DNA of 14,796 nt from Firmicutes bacterium UBA6418 (GCA_002439735.1 DJPG01000021.1:10596-25391); one strand, 5' to 3'. Shown: positions 5,889 to 12,794, numbered from the stretch's first letter. The notes: generated by a model from the letters alone, not told the origin. Program-made: numbers and translations.

Positions 5889-6281
5889 CGTAAACCTTTG
5901 AGGGAGAAGTAAAACTAGTTTACGGTCTCACAGCGAACCCGGGACGGTGAAAGCCGGGCAGATGCAGGATTAGAATAATGGGCTCCTGAGGGCGAGGGGA
6001 AAGTACGAATGCTGTGTGCAAGCCGCGGGCAGTCTGCGAGAACGGCAGGCCGGGGACTGGTGGAAACGCAAGCCGTATGAGTATCTGAGACGAGACTCCT
6101 GCGTCAGTGGAGAGGAGTGTGACGGCACTCTGCAGAGAGGATTTTCCGGCAGATGCTTCCGCGCATGACCGTGTCAGACAAAGGACAGACGGCGGCAGGT
6201 GAGCAGGAGCGGGAGAGTCAAACAAGGTGGCACCGCAGGTTATAGCCTGTCCTTGAGTTCAAGGACAGGTTTTTTGTTTTT
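5889..6281 (+). promoter_or_regulatory. T-box riboswitch, probably tRNA-Trp responsive
   Basis: Uncharged tRNA binds the nascent leader and favours an antiterminator, so the operon is transcribed when the amino acid is scarce. Stem I includes CCCGG...GGTGAAAG...CCGGG (5938-5958) and the specifier region GAATAATGGGCTCCTGAG (5973-5990), in which TGG at 5979-5981 is the best specifier. The T-box proper is at 6223-6239: CAAGG (6223-6227) pairs with CCTTG (6251-6255), GCAGG (6235-6239) pairs with CCTGT (6246-6250), and TGGCACC (6228-6234) is the 7-nt bulge. TGGC would pair with GCCA, so the tRNA should have G73. That fits tRNA-Trp and argues against the overlapping ATG (tRNA-Met has A73). An extra hairpin CGTAAAC/GTTTACG (5889-5924) precedes stem I. 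Amino-acid assignment is inference from codon, G73 and downstream genes. Confidence 0.93.
6246..6275 (+). terminator. T-box-controlled terminator
   Basis: CCTGTCCTTG (6246-6255), loop AGTT, CAAGGACAGG (6260-6269), followed by TTTTTTG. The 5' arm is exactly the strand used by the antiterminator, so the two folds exclude each other. AAGGACAG at 6181-6188 is a further possible competitor. Confidence 0.92.
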
Positions 6282-6422
6282 GCACGTGGCGGTAAGGTCA
6301 GCCGGCACCTGCAGACGGGCAGGAAGCCAAAAGCAGAGAACACTTCAATGATTTCTTAAGAAGCAGGGCAGCTGCGGACATGCGGCACCCGGCAAAGAAT
6401 TGATTGAAAAGGAGAAACAAAA

Positions 6423-7424
6423 ATGAAACAGGCAATGAAAAAGGTATTGACAGTCGTTATGGGATTGGTTATGACCGCGGCGCTGCTGACAGGCTGCGGC
6501 AGCAACGGCGATCAGGGGCAGGAGGCATCCGACAAGACATTCAAAGTCGGCATCCTGCAGCTGATGGAACATCCGTCACTAAATACGATCCGGGAAAGCA
6601 TCATTGAAGGACTTGCGGACGCAGGCTATGTAGAAGGTGAAAACCTGGAGATTGATTACAAGAACGGTCAGAACGATATGACTAACATGAAGACCATCGC
6701 GCAGACCTTCGTATCCGGCGGCTGTGACGTGATCGTCGCGATCGCGACCCCGGCAGCGCAGGCAGTCATGAGCGAAACGACGGAGATTCCGATCATTTTC
6801 GCGGCCGTTACCGATCCGGTCGGCGCCGGTCTGGTAGAGGATCTGAACAATCCGGGCGGCAATGTCAGCGGCACCTCCGATGAAGTGTCTGCCGAAGCGA
6901 TCATGAACCTTGCCAAGGAGATCACGCCGGACTTCAAAACCATCGGCGCGCTTTACAGCACCGGCGAAGACAACTCGGAATCTGTCATCAAGGGCTTAAA
7001 GGAGTATGCGGCTGCCAACGGTTATGAGGTGGTAGAGTCCACCGTGACCAACACCAGCGAAGTACAGCAGGCGGCACAGTATCTGGCAGACAAGGTAGAC
7101 ATTGTTTACTCCCCGATTGACAACACCGTCGCATCCTCGATGGCAGTGGCAACCGAAGTTTTCAACAATGCAAAGATTCCGTTCTATGTCAGCGCAGACT
7201 CCATGGTCAAGGATGGCGGTCTTGCAACCTATGGGATTAACTACACAGTCCTTGGCAAAGAAACCGGTAAGATGGTAGCAGAGATTTTCGGCGGCGCGGA
7301 CGTATCCACGATGGCAGTTGTGAAGATGAGCGACATGGATATTTATGTCAATACCAAGACCGCGAAAGCGATCGGCGTCGAGATTCCACAAAGCGTGATG
7401 GAAAAGGCGACCGTGATGGAATAG
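6423..7424 (+). CDS. ABC importer substrate-binding lipoprotein (TrpX-like, ABC_sub_bind family)
   Basis: A 333-residue lipoprotein that captures substrate outside the membrane for the permease and ATPase encoded next. The signal peptide has a basic start (MKQAMKK), a hydrophobic core and the lipobox LLTGC with lipidated C25. The mature protein has the type-1 periplasmic-binding-like pattern of the ABC_sub_bind family: FKVGILQLMEHPSLNTIRESI, GLADAGYVEGENLEIDYKNGQND, VAIATPAAQAV, IIFAAVTDPVGAGLV, NPGGNVSGTSD, and YGINYTVLGKETGKMVAEI. The ATG at 6423 follows AAAGGAG by 9 nt. The Trp-type T-box upstream suggests tryptophan or a precursor as substrate; the family itself does not prove that. Confidence 0.92.
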   Translation: MKQAMKKVLTVVMGLVMTAALLTGCGSNGDQGQEASDKTFKVGILQLMEHPSLNTIRESIIEGLADAGYVEGENLEIDYKNGQNDMTNMKTIAQTFVSGGCDVIVAIATPAAQAVMSETTEIPIIFAAVTDPVGAGLVEDLNNPGGNVSGTSDEVSAEAIMNLAKEITPDFKTIGALYSTGEDNSESVIKGLKEYAAANGYEVVESTVTNTSEVQQAAQYLADKVDIVYSPIDNTVASSMAVATEVFNNAKIPFYVSADSMVKDGGLATYGINYTVLGKETGKMVAEIFGGADVSTMAVVKMSDMDIYVNTKTAKAIGVEIPQSVMEKATVME

Positions 7425-7463
7425 TCGATGACGAGGACACGGAGAAAAAGAACAAAACAGAAA

Positions 7464-7488
7464 ATTTCCCCGGAGAAATCGGGGAAAT
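7464..7488 (+). other. intercistronic hairpin between lipoprotein and permease genes
   Basis: ATTTCCCCG (7464-7472) pairs with CGGGGAAAT (7480-7488) around a 7-nt loop. No T run follows (AAAAAAGG instead), so it is not a standard terminator. Such hairpins often protect the upstream lipoprotein mRNA from 3' decay, giving more binding protein than permease; that role is inferred. Confidence 0.55.
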
Positions 7489-7506
7489 AAAAAAGGAGAA
7501 ATCATC

Positions 7507-8418
7507 ATGATGACATTCGGTGCCCTTCTGGGCTCGCTGGAGCTAGGCATGATCTATGCAGTCCTGGCTCTGGGGGTATTCTTATCCTTTCGAACGTTAA
7601 ATATGCCGGATTTGACGGTGGACGGCTCCATCGTCACCGGCATGGCAATATCCGCAGTCATCTGCGCAGGAGGCGGCAATCCGTTTCTTGCGCTTCTTGG
7701 CGCTTTCGCCGGCGGTGCGCTGGCAGGGCTGCTGACGGGATTTTTACATACCAAACTCAAGATCCAGGCCATTCTGGCAGGCATTCTGGTGATGATGGCA
7801 TCCTATTCGGTGAACCTGCGCATCATGGGAAAAACTCCGAACATTCCATTAACGAAGGCAGAAACCATTTACAAGATCGCGGATCGGTTGCTGCCGGTGC
7901 AGTATGCAGGCATTGTACTGAATCTGGTTTTGCTGGTGGTCATCATCACGGTGTTGTATCTGTTCCTGCAGACCAGGCTCGGTTTTGTGTTTCGCGCGAC
8001 TGGTGACAACGAGGACATGGTCAAGGCCTGCGGCGTTTCCTGTGATCAGATGAAACTGATGGGGTTGGCGATCTCCAACGGGTTAGTTGGTCTGGCGGGC
8101 GGCATGTTGGCACAGAATCAGGCCTTTGCGGATATCAACAGCGGCGTGGGTATGATGGTCATCGGTCTGGCTTCCGTCATCCTCGGCGAAGTCATTTTCG
8201 GCATCAAAACCCTGCTGCGCAGATTGATCGCCGCGGCATTGGGCGCGGTCGTTTATCGCATCCTGATGGCACAGGCACTGTATCTGGGCATGGAGACCAC
8301 CGACATGAAACTGGTATCCGCAGCGATCGTTGCGGTTGCGCTTTCACTCGGACTTCTGGGTGAAAAGGGAAGCAAGCTGCAGCTTGCGCGCAGACGGAAA
8401 GGGGCGCAGCAGAAATGA
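7507..8418 (+). CDS. ABC importer permease (TrpY-like, BPD_transp_2 type)
   Basis: A 303-residue membrane protein with about eight or nine hydrophobic segments (roughly 8-28, 40-56, 60-81, 88-106, 132-154, 186-203, 213-233, 238-254, 266-284). The conserved cytoplasmic part LGFVFRATGDNEDMVKACGVSCDQMKLMGLAISNGLVGLAGG matches permeases that partner ABC_sub_bind lipoproteins. The early LNMPDLTVDGSIVTG motif is also typical. Two adjacent ATGs (7507, 7510) follow AAAAGGAG; 7507 is used here. The stop overlaps the ATPase start by 4 nt. It forms the membrane channel of the importer. Confidence 0.92.
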   Translation: MMTFGALLGSLELGMIYAVLALGVFLSFRTLNMPDLTVDGSIVTGMAISAVICAGGGNPFLALLGAFAGGALAGLLTGFLHTKLKIQAILAGILVMMASYSVNLRIMGKTPNIPLTKAETIYKIADRLLPVQYAGIVLNLVLLVVIITVLYLFLQTRLGFVFRATGDNEDMVKACGVSCDQMKLMGLAISNGLVGLAGGMLAQNQAFADINSGVGMMVIGLASVILGEVIFGIKTLLRRLIAAALGAVVYRILMAQALYLGMETTDMKLVSAAIVAVALSLGLLGEKGSKLQLARRRKGAQQK

Positions 8419-9197
8419 GAGAATTACTGAACGTTAACCAGATCAAAAAAACTTTCAATCCGGGCACAGTCAATGAAAAGTCGGCACTTGAAAACGTCAG
8501 TCTGCGGATGGACGAGGGCGATTTTATCACGATCATCGGCAACAACGGCGCGGGAAAATCCACGCTACTCAACTGCATCGCGGGTGTATTCCCGGTTGAC
8601 AGCGGCAGCATTACGCTGGATGGTATAGAAGTGACAAAGGAGCCGGAGTACAAGAGAGCCAGGAAGATCGGGCGCGTGTTTCAGGATCCGCTCAAAGGGA
8701 CGGCGTTTGACATGACCATCGAGCAGAACCTGGCAATCGCTTATTACAAGAATCAGCGGCGTGGTCTGCAGCCGGGCATTTCCAAAAAGGATCGAGCGAT
8801 GTTCCGCGAGAAGCTTTCCATGCTTGGGATGGGTCTGGAGGATCGTATGACCGAGAAAGTCAAACTGCTTTCCGGCGGACAGCGGCAGTCACTGACCCTG
8901 TTTATGGCGGTCATCGCCAAACCGAAGCTTTTGCTTTTGGACGAACATACGGCGGCGCTCGATCCGGCAGCCGCGGCAAAGGTGTTGGAACTGACAAATC
9001 TCTTCGCGGCGCAGGAGGGCATGTGTACGCTGATGATCACACACAATATGAAGGACGCCCTGCGCTACGGCAACAAGACGATCCTCATGAAGAGCGGCCG
9101 TATCGCAATGGAACTTACGGGTGAAGAGCGGGCGGCCATGACCGTCGAAAAACTGATCGAAAAATTCCGTATCGACAACGACCGTATGCTACTGTAG
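8415..9197 (+). CDS. ABC importer ATP-binding protein (TrpP-like)
   Basis: A 260-residue ATPase that powers the importer. Walker A is GNNGAGKST (residues 42-50), the Q-loop is at Q90, the signature is LSGGQRQ (152-158), Walker B is LLLLDE (172-177) with the D-loop ALDP, and the switch histidine is H210 (MITHN). The ATG at 8415 overlaps the permease stop (ATGA), and AAAGGGG (8399-8405) is upstream, so translation is coupled. No clear terminator follows: the hairpin at 9211-9232 lacks a T run, so some read-through into the methionine region at 9292 is possible. Confidence 0.94.
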   Translation: MRELLNVNQIKKTFNPGTVNEKSALENVSLRMDEGDFITIIGNNGAGKSTLLNCIAGVFPVDSGSITLDGIEVTKEPEYKRARKIGRVFQDPLKGTAFDMTIEQNLAIAYYKNQRRGLQPGISKKDRAMFREKLSMLGMGLEDRMTEKVKLLSGGQRQSLTLFMAVIAKPKLLLLDEHTAALDPAAAAKVLELTNLFAAQEGMCTLMITHNMKDALRYGNKTILMKSGRIAMELTGEERAAMTVEKLIEKFRIDNDRMLL

Positions 9198-9291
9198 CGG
9201 CTGGCTGGGCGGAAGCTCAAGAAAGAAGCTCCATCAAAATAAGCGTTCGATAAAAAATTGTAGAAAACGACAAAAAAACAAAAAAAGCTTA

Positions 9292-9320
9292 TTGACAAAC
9301 ACCAAAACGCGTGATAAGAT
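9292..9320 (+). promoter_or_regulatory. sigma-A promoter of the methionine leader and metY
   Basis: -35 TTGACA (9292-9297), 17 bp, extended -10 TGA-TAAGAT (9315-9320), with A tracts upstream. Start near 9327. Its spacer is strikingly like that of the T-box promoter at 5841-5869 (shared CAAAACG-N-GTGATAA). A small hairpin ACTGAT/ATCAGT (9337-9356) lies in the early leader. Confidence 0.87.
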
Positions 9321-9382
9321 AAGCATAACCTAGAGAACTGATAGAGTTTAATCAGTATGATTTCACGAAAGGAGAACGCACC

Positions 9383-9487
9383 ATGAGAAAGATTTACGAG
9401 GTTGCTTGCATGATGGAAAGCATGTGCATGTGCATGTACATGTTTTGCGCTGTAAATTTTTCGGTGCGGGTTCCGTCAAGGGCTTAG
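9383..9487 (+). CDS. Met/Cys-rich leader peptide of metY
   Basis: A 34-codon frame with a strong site AAAGGAG (9368-9374) 8 nt before its ATG and a TAG stop at 9485-9487. Residues 9-22 are CMMESMCMCMYMFC: six Met and four Cys in 14 residues. The peptide is followed by an intrinsic terminator (9530-9566) whose 5' arm can instead pair with the last codons of the leader (9471-9483). This is the layout of amino-acid leader peptides such as TrpL and HisL. Ribosomes stalling at Met or Cys codons would leave 9471-9483 free and switch off the terminator. Downstream metY and metA make methionine, so the codon choice fits. A metal-binding small protein is the main alternative, but context disfavours it. 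Confidence 0.85.
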   Translation: MRKIYEVACMMESMCMCMYMFCAVNFSVRVPSRA

Positions 9488-9536
9488 ACAAGAATCAGAG
9501 TGGCCATAGGCCGAAACGAGGATTGCCTGACCGGGA
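9471..9536 (+). promoter_or_regulatory. candidate antiterminator of the metY attenuator
   Basis: By eye, TTCCGTCAAGGGC (9471-9483, the final leader codons) pairs with GCCTGACCGGGA (9525-9536) in about 11 pairs with bulges at 9478, 9480 and 9532. The second strand contains the 5' arm of the terminator, so the two structures exclude each other. A ribosome held at codons 9407-9448 would not cover 9471-9483, whereas one at the stop codon would. No energy was calculated. Confidence 0.6.
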
Positions 9537-9566
9537 GCTTCACTGAAGCTACCCGGTTATTTTTTT
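9530..9566 (+). terminator. attenuator terminator before metY
   Basis: ACCGGGAGCTTC (9530-9541) pairs with GAAGCT-A-CCCGGT (9545-9557), a 12-bp stem with one bulged A and an ACT loop, followed by TATTTTTTT. It lies between the leader stop and metY, so it must be passed for metY expression. Confidence 0.92.
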
Positions 9567-9592
9567 CAAAAGGAGCAAGGAGGAACGCTGTC

Positions 9593-9652
9593 ATGCAGAT
9601 CAGATGGACCAGGATCGTCCGCCGGAACTTCCGCAACGGGCGAATGCGGTAA
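9593..9652 (+). CDS. possible 19-residue basic peptide between attenuator and metY
   Basis: An ATG at 9593 has AAGGAGG (9578-9584) 8 nt upstream and opens a 19-codon frame (MQIRWTRIVRRNF..., seven Arg) ending at TAA 9650. It starts directly after the terminator. It could help load ribosomes before metY or be a chance frame; there is no sign of conservation available here. Confidence 0.3.
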   Translation: MQIRWTRIVRRNFRNGRMR

Positions 9653-9721
9653 AAGTACCCATCAAAGTGACCAAAAAGGAAAGAAGTAAAAAAGATAACA
9701 GATAAAGAGAGGAATGAAACC

Positions 9722-11002
9722 ATGAGTAACTATAAATTCGAAACTTTACAACTTCATGTAGGACAGGAACAGGCTGATCCGGTAACCGATTCCAGAGCCG
9801 TGCCGATCTATGCGACCACGTCTTATGTTTTTCATAATGCGCAACATGCTGCAGACCGCTTCAGCCTGGCAGATGCGGGCAACATCTACGGCAGACTGAC
9901 CAACAGTACGCAGGATGTCTTCGAGAAGCGGATCGCGGCACTGGAAGGCGGCGTGGCGGCTTTGGCGGTCGCTTCCGGCGCGGCGGCAATCACCTATACC
10001 ATTGAAGCGCTCGCGCAGCAGGGTGATCACATTGTTTGCCAGAAGACCGTATACGGCGGAACCTATAATCTGTTGGCGCATACGCTCAGGGCTTTTGGCA
10101 TTGAAACCACATTCGTGGATGCGCACAACTTAGAAGAAATCAAAGCAGCGATTCGACCAAATACCAAAGCAATCTATCTGGAAACACTTGGAAATCCAAA
10201 CAGCGATATTCCGGATATCGACGCAATTGCGGAGATTGCGCATCAGCAGGGGTTGCCGGTCGTTGTGGACAATACCTTCGGCACACCGTATCTGATCCGT
10301 CCGATTGAACACGGCGCAGATATCGTGGTACATTCCGCAACCAAGTTCATCGGCGGACACGGCACAACACTGGGCGGCGTCATCGTGGATTCCGGAAAGT
10401 TTGATTGGAAGGCAAGCGGTAAGTTTGCGCCGATCGCGGATCCGAACCCGAGCTATCATGGTGTATCGTTCGCAGACGCAGCCGGTCCGGCGGCATTCGT
10501 AACCTATATCCGGGCGATTCTGCTTCGTGACCAGGGTGCCTGCATTTCTCCGTTCGCGGCATTTTTGCTCCTGCAGGGTACGGAAACGCTTTCCCTGCGT
10601 CTGGAACGCCATGCGGAAAACACCAAAAAGGTCGTGGAATTCCTTGCAAACCATCCGAAGGTCACCAAGGTCAACCATCCGTCGCTGCCGGATCATCCGG
10701 ATCATGCTCTGTATGAACGTTATTTCCCGCACGGCGGCGCCAGCATCTTTACCTTTGAGATCAAAGGCGGAAAGGAAGAGGCGTTCCGCTTCATTGATCA
10801 CCTTGAAATCTTCTCACTGCTGGCGAATGTGGCAGATGTAAAATCACTGGTCATCCACCCGGCGACCACCACGCACTCGCAGTTAAGCGAGGCAGAGCTT
10901 GCGGAACAGAACATTACTCCGTCGACGATCCGACTTTCCATCGGTACGGAACATATCGATGACATCCTCGCGGATCTTGAGAAAGGATTTGCGGCGGTTT
11001 AG
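9722..11002 (+). CDS. metY: O-acetylhomoserine sulfhydrylase (aminocarboxypropyltransferase)
   Basis: A 426-residue PLP enzyme of the Cys/Met metabolism family that makes homocysteine from O-acetylhomoserine and sulfide. FETLQLHVGQEQADPVTDSRAVPIYATTSYVF is the diagnostic MetY N-terminus. ASGAAAITYT and TVYGGTYNL form the phosphate and ring sites, VVDNTFGTPY holds the cofactor aspartate, and SATKFIGGHG contains the PLP lysine K208. The length exceeds the roughly 380 residues of MetB/MetC and fits MetY. The ATG at 9722 follows AGAGAGG. It sits behind the Met/Cys leader and ahead of metA, which makes its acetylated substrate, so the pair forms a direct-sulfhydrylation route to methionine in the cytoplasm. 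Confidence 0.96.
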   Translation: MSNYKFETLQLHVGQEQADPVTDSRAVPIYATTSYVFHNAQHAADRFSLADAGNIYGRLTNSTQDVFEKRIAALEGGVAALAVASGAAAITYTIEALAQQGDHIVCQKTVYGGTYNLLAHTLRAFGIETTFVDAHNLEEIKAAIRPNTKAIYLETLGNPNSDIPDIDAIAEIAHQQGLPVVVDNTFGTPYLIRPIEHGADIVVHSATKFIGGHGTTLGGVIVDSGKFDWKASGKFAPIADPNPSYHGVSFADAAGPAAFVTYIRAILLRDQGACISPFAAFLLLQGTETLSLRLERHAENTKKVVEFLANHPKVTKVNHPSLPDHPDHALYERYFPHGGASIFTFEIKGGKEEAFRFIDHLEIFSLLANVADVKSLVIHPATTTHSQLSEAELAEQNITPSTIRLSIGTEHIDDILADLEKGFAAV

Positions 11003-11025
11003 CAGACGAACAGTCCGGATAAGCA

Positions 11026-11091
11026 ACGGGGCATTGCCCGTAGAAACCCGTAGAAAAAAGAAAACGCGCGTGTGCGAAATGCCACGCGCGT
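11026..11091 (+). other. two hairpins between metY and metA
   Basis: The first pairs ACGGG (11026-11030) with CCCGT (11037-11041). The second is a perfect 9-bp stem ACGCGCGTG (11064-11072) / CACGCGCGT (11083-11091) with a 10-nt loop. On the plus strand no T run follows; on the minus strand TTTTCTTTTTTC follows the second hairpin, so it would terminate antisense transcription. It may also lower or protect the metA or metY part of the message. Confidence 0.5.
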
Positions 11092-11118
11092 ATATTACTA
11101 AATGAGGGAGTGAACATT

Positions 11119-12039
11119 ATGCCGATTTGTATACCAAGTAATTTACCGGCAGCGAAAACGTTGCAGGAGGAAAATATTTTCGTGATGGACATCGAAAGAG
11201 CCAGCAGCCAGGACATTCGTCCACTGCGGATTCTGGTGCTGAATCTGATGCCGACCAAGATTGCTACGGAAACCCAGCTGGCGCGTCTTTTGGGAAATAC
11301 GCCGCTGCAGATTGATATGGAGCTTTTGACGGTCAACCGGATGCCGAAGCATACGGCCAGAGAGCATATGATCAGCTTCTACCAGACCTTTGATGCGGTA
11401 AAGGACGAATATTACGATGGGATGGTCATCACCGGCGCACCGGTCGAAAAGATGGAGTTTGAAGAGGTGGAATACTGGGAGGAACTTTGCAAAATCATGG
11501 ACTGGAGCCGTTCACACGTCTACAGCACCCTGCACATCTGCTGGGGTGCGCAGGCGGGACTGTATCATCATTACGGGGTACGGAAAGTGCTGCTGGAGCA
11601 GAAAATGTTCGGTGTCTTCCGCCACAAGGTCGTGCATAAAGGTTCGATTCTGTTCCGCGGCTTCGATGATGAATTTTGGGTTCCGCATTCCCGCCATACC
11701 GGAATCGCAGAAGAAGATGTGAGAAGTTGTTCGCAGCTCAAGGTGCTTGCGGAAAGTGAGGAAGCTGGTCTTTATGCGATTTCGACGGACAGCGGCAGAC
11801 AAATTTTTATCACCGGACATTCCGAATATGATACAAATACCCTGCGTGACGAATACCTGCGCGATAAAAACGAGGGACTTGCCATTCAACTGCCGAAGCA
11901 CTATTTTCCGCAGGACGACGACACCAAAGAACCGATCAGCACCTGGCGCTCCGGCGCGAACCTGCTGTTTTCCAACTGGCTGAATTACTTCGTCTATCAG
12001 GAAACACCGTACCTTGTAAAAAATATCCACGCGCTGTGA
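11119..12039 (+). CDS. metA: homoserine O-acetyltransferase (MetA type)
   Basis: A 306-residue acyltransferase of the MetA fold that activates homoserine for methionine synthesis. The protein begins MPICIPSNLPA, the usual MetA N-terminus, and ATG 11119 has GAGGGAG (11104-11110) at 8 nt; the GTG at 11110 is rejected. The nucleophile cysteine is C141 in STLHICWGAQAG, and the PHSRH motif carries a catalytic-site histidine. In GAPVEKMEFEEVEYW, E110 occupies the position that is Gly in succinyl-CoA enzymes and Glu in acetyl-CoA enzymes, so the product should be O-acetylhomoserine. That matches MetY directly upstream. It is likely cotranscribed with metY (116-bp gap, no promoter seen) and thus under the same attenuator. 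Confidence 0.96.
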   Translation: MPICIPSNLPAAKTLQEENIFVMDIERASSQDIRPLRILVLNLMPTKIATETQLARLLGNTPLQIDMELLTVNRMPKHTAREHMISFYQTFDAVKDEYYDGMVITGAPVEKMEFEEVEYWEELCKIMDWSRSHVYSTLHICWGAQAGLYHHYGVRKVLLEQKMFGVFRHKVVHKGSILFRGFDDEFWVPHSRHTGIAEEDVRSCSQLKVLAESEEAGLYAISTDSGRQIFITGHSEYDTNTLRDEYLRDKNEGLAIQLPKHYFPQDDDTKEPISTWRSGANLLFSNWLNYFVYQETPYLVKNIHAL

Positions 12040-12084
12040 TCACGCGAGTAGGTCGAACGGACACAAGTAAGGAGACAAAAAACG

Positions 12085-12131
12085 AAACATGCAAAAGGAA
12101 CTGTAAAAACAGACCGGTTTGCATGTTTTTT
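12085..12131. terminator. bidirectional terminator between metA and the DUF1836 gene
   Basis: AAACATGCAAA (12085-12095) and TTTGCATGTTT (12118-12128) form a perfect 11-bp stem. An inner hairpin CTGT-AAAA-ACAG (12101-12112) closes the loop. On the plus strand TTTTTT follows; on the minus strand GTTTCGTTTTTTG follows, so it can stop both convergent transcripts. Confidence 0.85.
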
Positions 12132-12144
12132 GCTATGCGTGATA

Positions 12145-12687
12145 TCAGTCCCAATGGGTGGCAGACGCGTTTTGCGGATAGAGGAACATGCACTGCACAT
12201 ACATTTTGCTGGCAAAGGATAGCGCGAAGTTTTCCATCAGATATTTATTGTCGCGCCCCGGGATGACTTCTTCTTTGATATGTATTTCGCCGCGGAAGAC
12301 CAACCGGACAGCATTCTCGACTGCCTCGCAGAAACGATCATAGGTGACATCCGTGTTTTCCAGAGAGATGCCGAGCCGGATGAGCTTGCCGATTTCCTCG
12401 GTTGCGTAGCAATTTTTAAGACAGCAGACGACCACGATCATGGCGACGGAAAGCCGCGGATACTTTTTGTTGACCGGCGCGTCGACAATCTTGGCCTTGA
12501 CGTAGTTGTTGACCATGCTTTTGGTCAGGCTAACCGTGCCGGTACAGGCAAAAAAGTCCCCTAAACTTTCGTCGATAAAAGCGACGACCTGATCCATATA
12601 AAGGTCGATGCTGGGAAGCTGTTCCCAACGCGGGATATGAAAATTTTCTGCGATTTTGTTTGCGCGCTCACGATTCTTGGCTGTCAC
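12145..12687 (-). CDS. DUF1836 family protein
   Basis: A 180-residue protein of the Firmicute DUF1836 family; the molecular function is not known. Family features are WEQLPSIDLYMDQVVAFI near residue 21, SLTKSMVNNYVKAKIVDAPVNKKYPRLSVAMI in the middle, and TEEIGKLIRLGI after it. The middle part resembles a MerR-like helix-turn-helix region, so a DNA-binding role is possible. The GTG at 12687 is chosen because AGAGG (12700-12696) lies 8 nt upstream; a GTG at 12696 would overlap that site. It is a single-gene unit with a good promoter (12735-12763) and the shared terminator at 12085-12131. It diverges from the acyl-CoA synthetase and might regulate it; that is speculation from position. Confidence 0.85.
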   Translation of the reverse strand: MTAKNRERANKIAENFHIPRWEQLPSIDLYMDQVVAFIDESLGDFFACTGTVSLTKSMVNNYVKAKIVDAPVNKKYPRLSVAMIVVVCCLKNCYATEEIGKLIRLGISLENTDVTYDRFCEAVENAVRLVFRGEIHIKEEVIPGRDNKYLMENFALSFASKMYVQCMFLYPQNASATHWD

Positions 12688-12734
12688 CCCGAACACCTCT
12701 TTCTTCTTTGATTCTGCATCTTCCTTGCAAACCC

Positions 12735-12763
12735 ATCATATCACAGAAAAAAGCAGCTGTAAA
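12735..12763 (-). promoter_or_regulatory. sigma-A promoter of the DUF1836 gene
   Basis: Minus strand: -35 TTTACA (12763-12758), 17 bp, extended -10 TGA-TATGAT (12740-12735). Its -35 is separated by only 2 bp from the -35 of the divergent promoter at 12766, so the two polymerase sites abut. Confidence 0.85.
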
Positions 12764-12765
12764 GG

Positions 12766-12794
12766 TTGACATTGTATCGATATCGTGATAATCT
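12766..12794 (+). promoter_or_regulatory. sigma-A promoter of the acyl-CoA synthetase gene
   Basis: -35 TTGACA (12766-12771), 17 bp, extended -10 TGA-TAATCT (12789-12794). Start near 12801, giving an untranslated leader of about 120 nt with a small TGCGC/GCGCA hairpin around 12838-12851 and two CGTTTTTTG copies. Confidence 0.85.

Noticed and set aside
5977..5980. ATG (Met) as the T-box specifier
   Set aside because: The acceptor-pairing bases TGGC need G73, whereas tRNA-Met carries A73; TGG fits better.
9211..9232. Terminator after the importer ATPase gene
   Set aside because: GGA-GCT/AGCTCC can pair with a bulge, but no T run follows.
9327..9721. SAM riboswitch or Met T-box before metY
   Set aside because: No SAM-I core and no GGTGGNACCGC T-box sequence is present; the leader-peptide plus terminator layout explains the region better.
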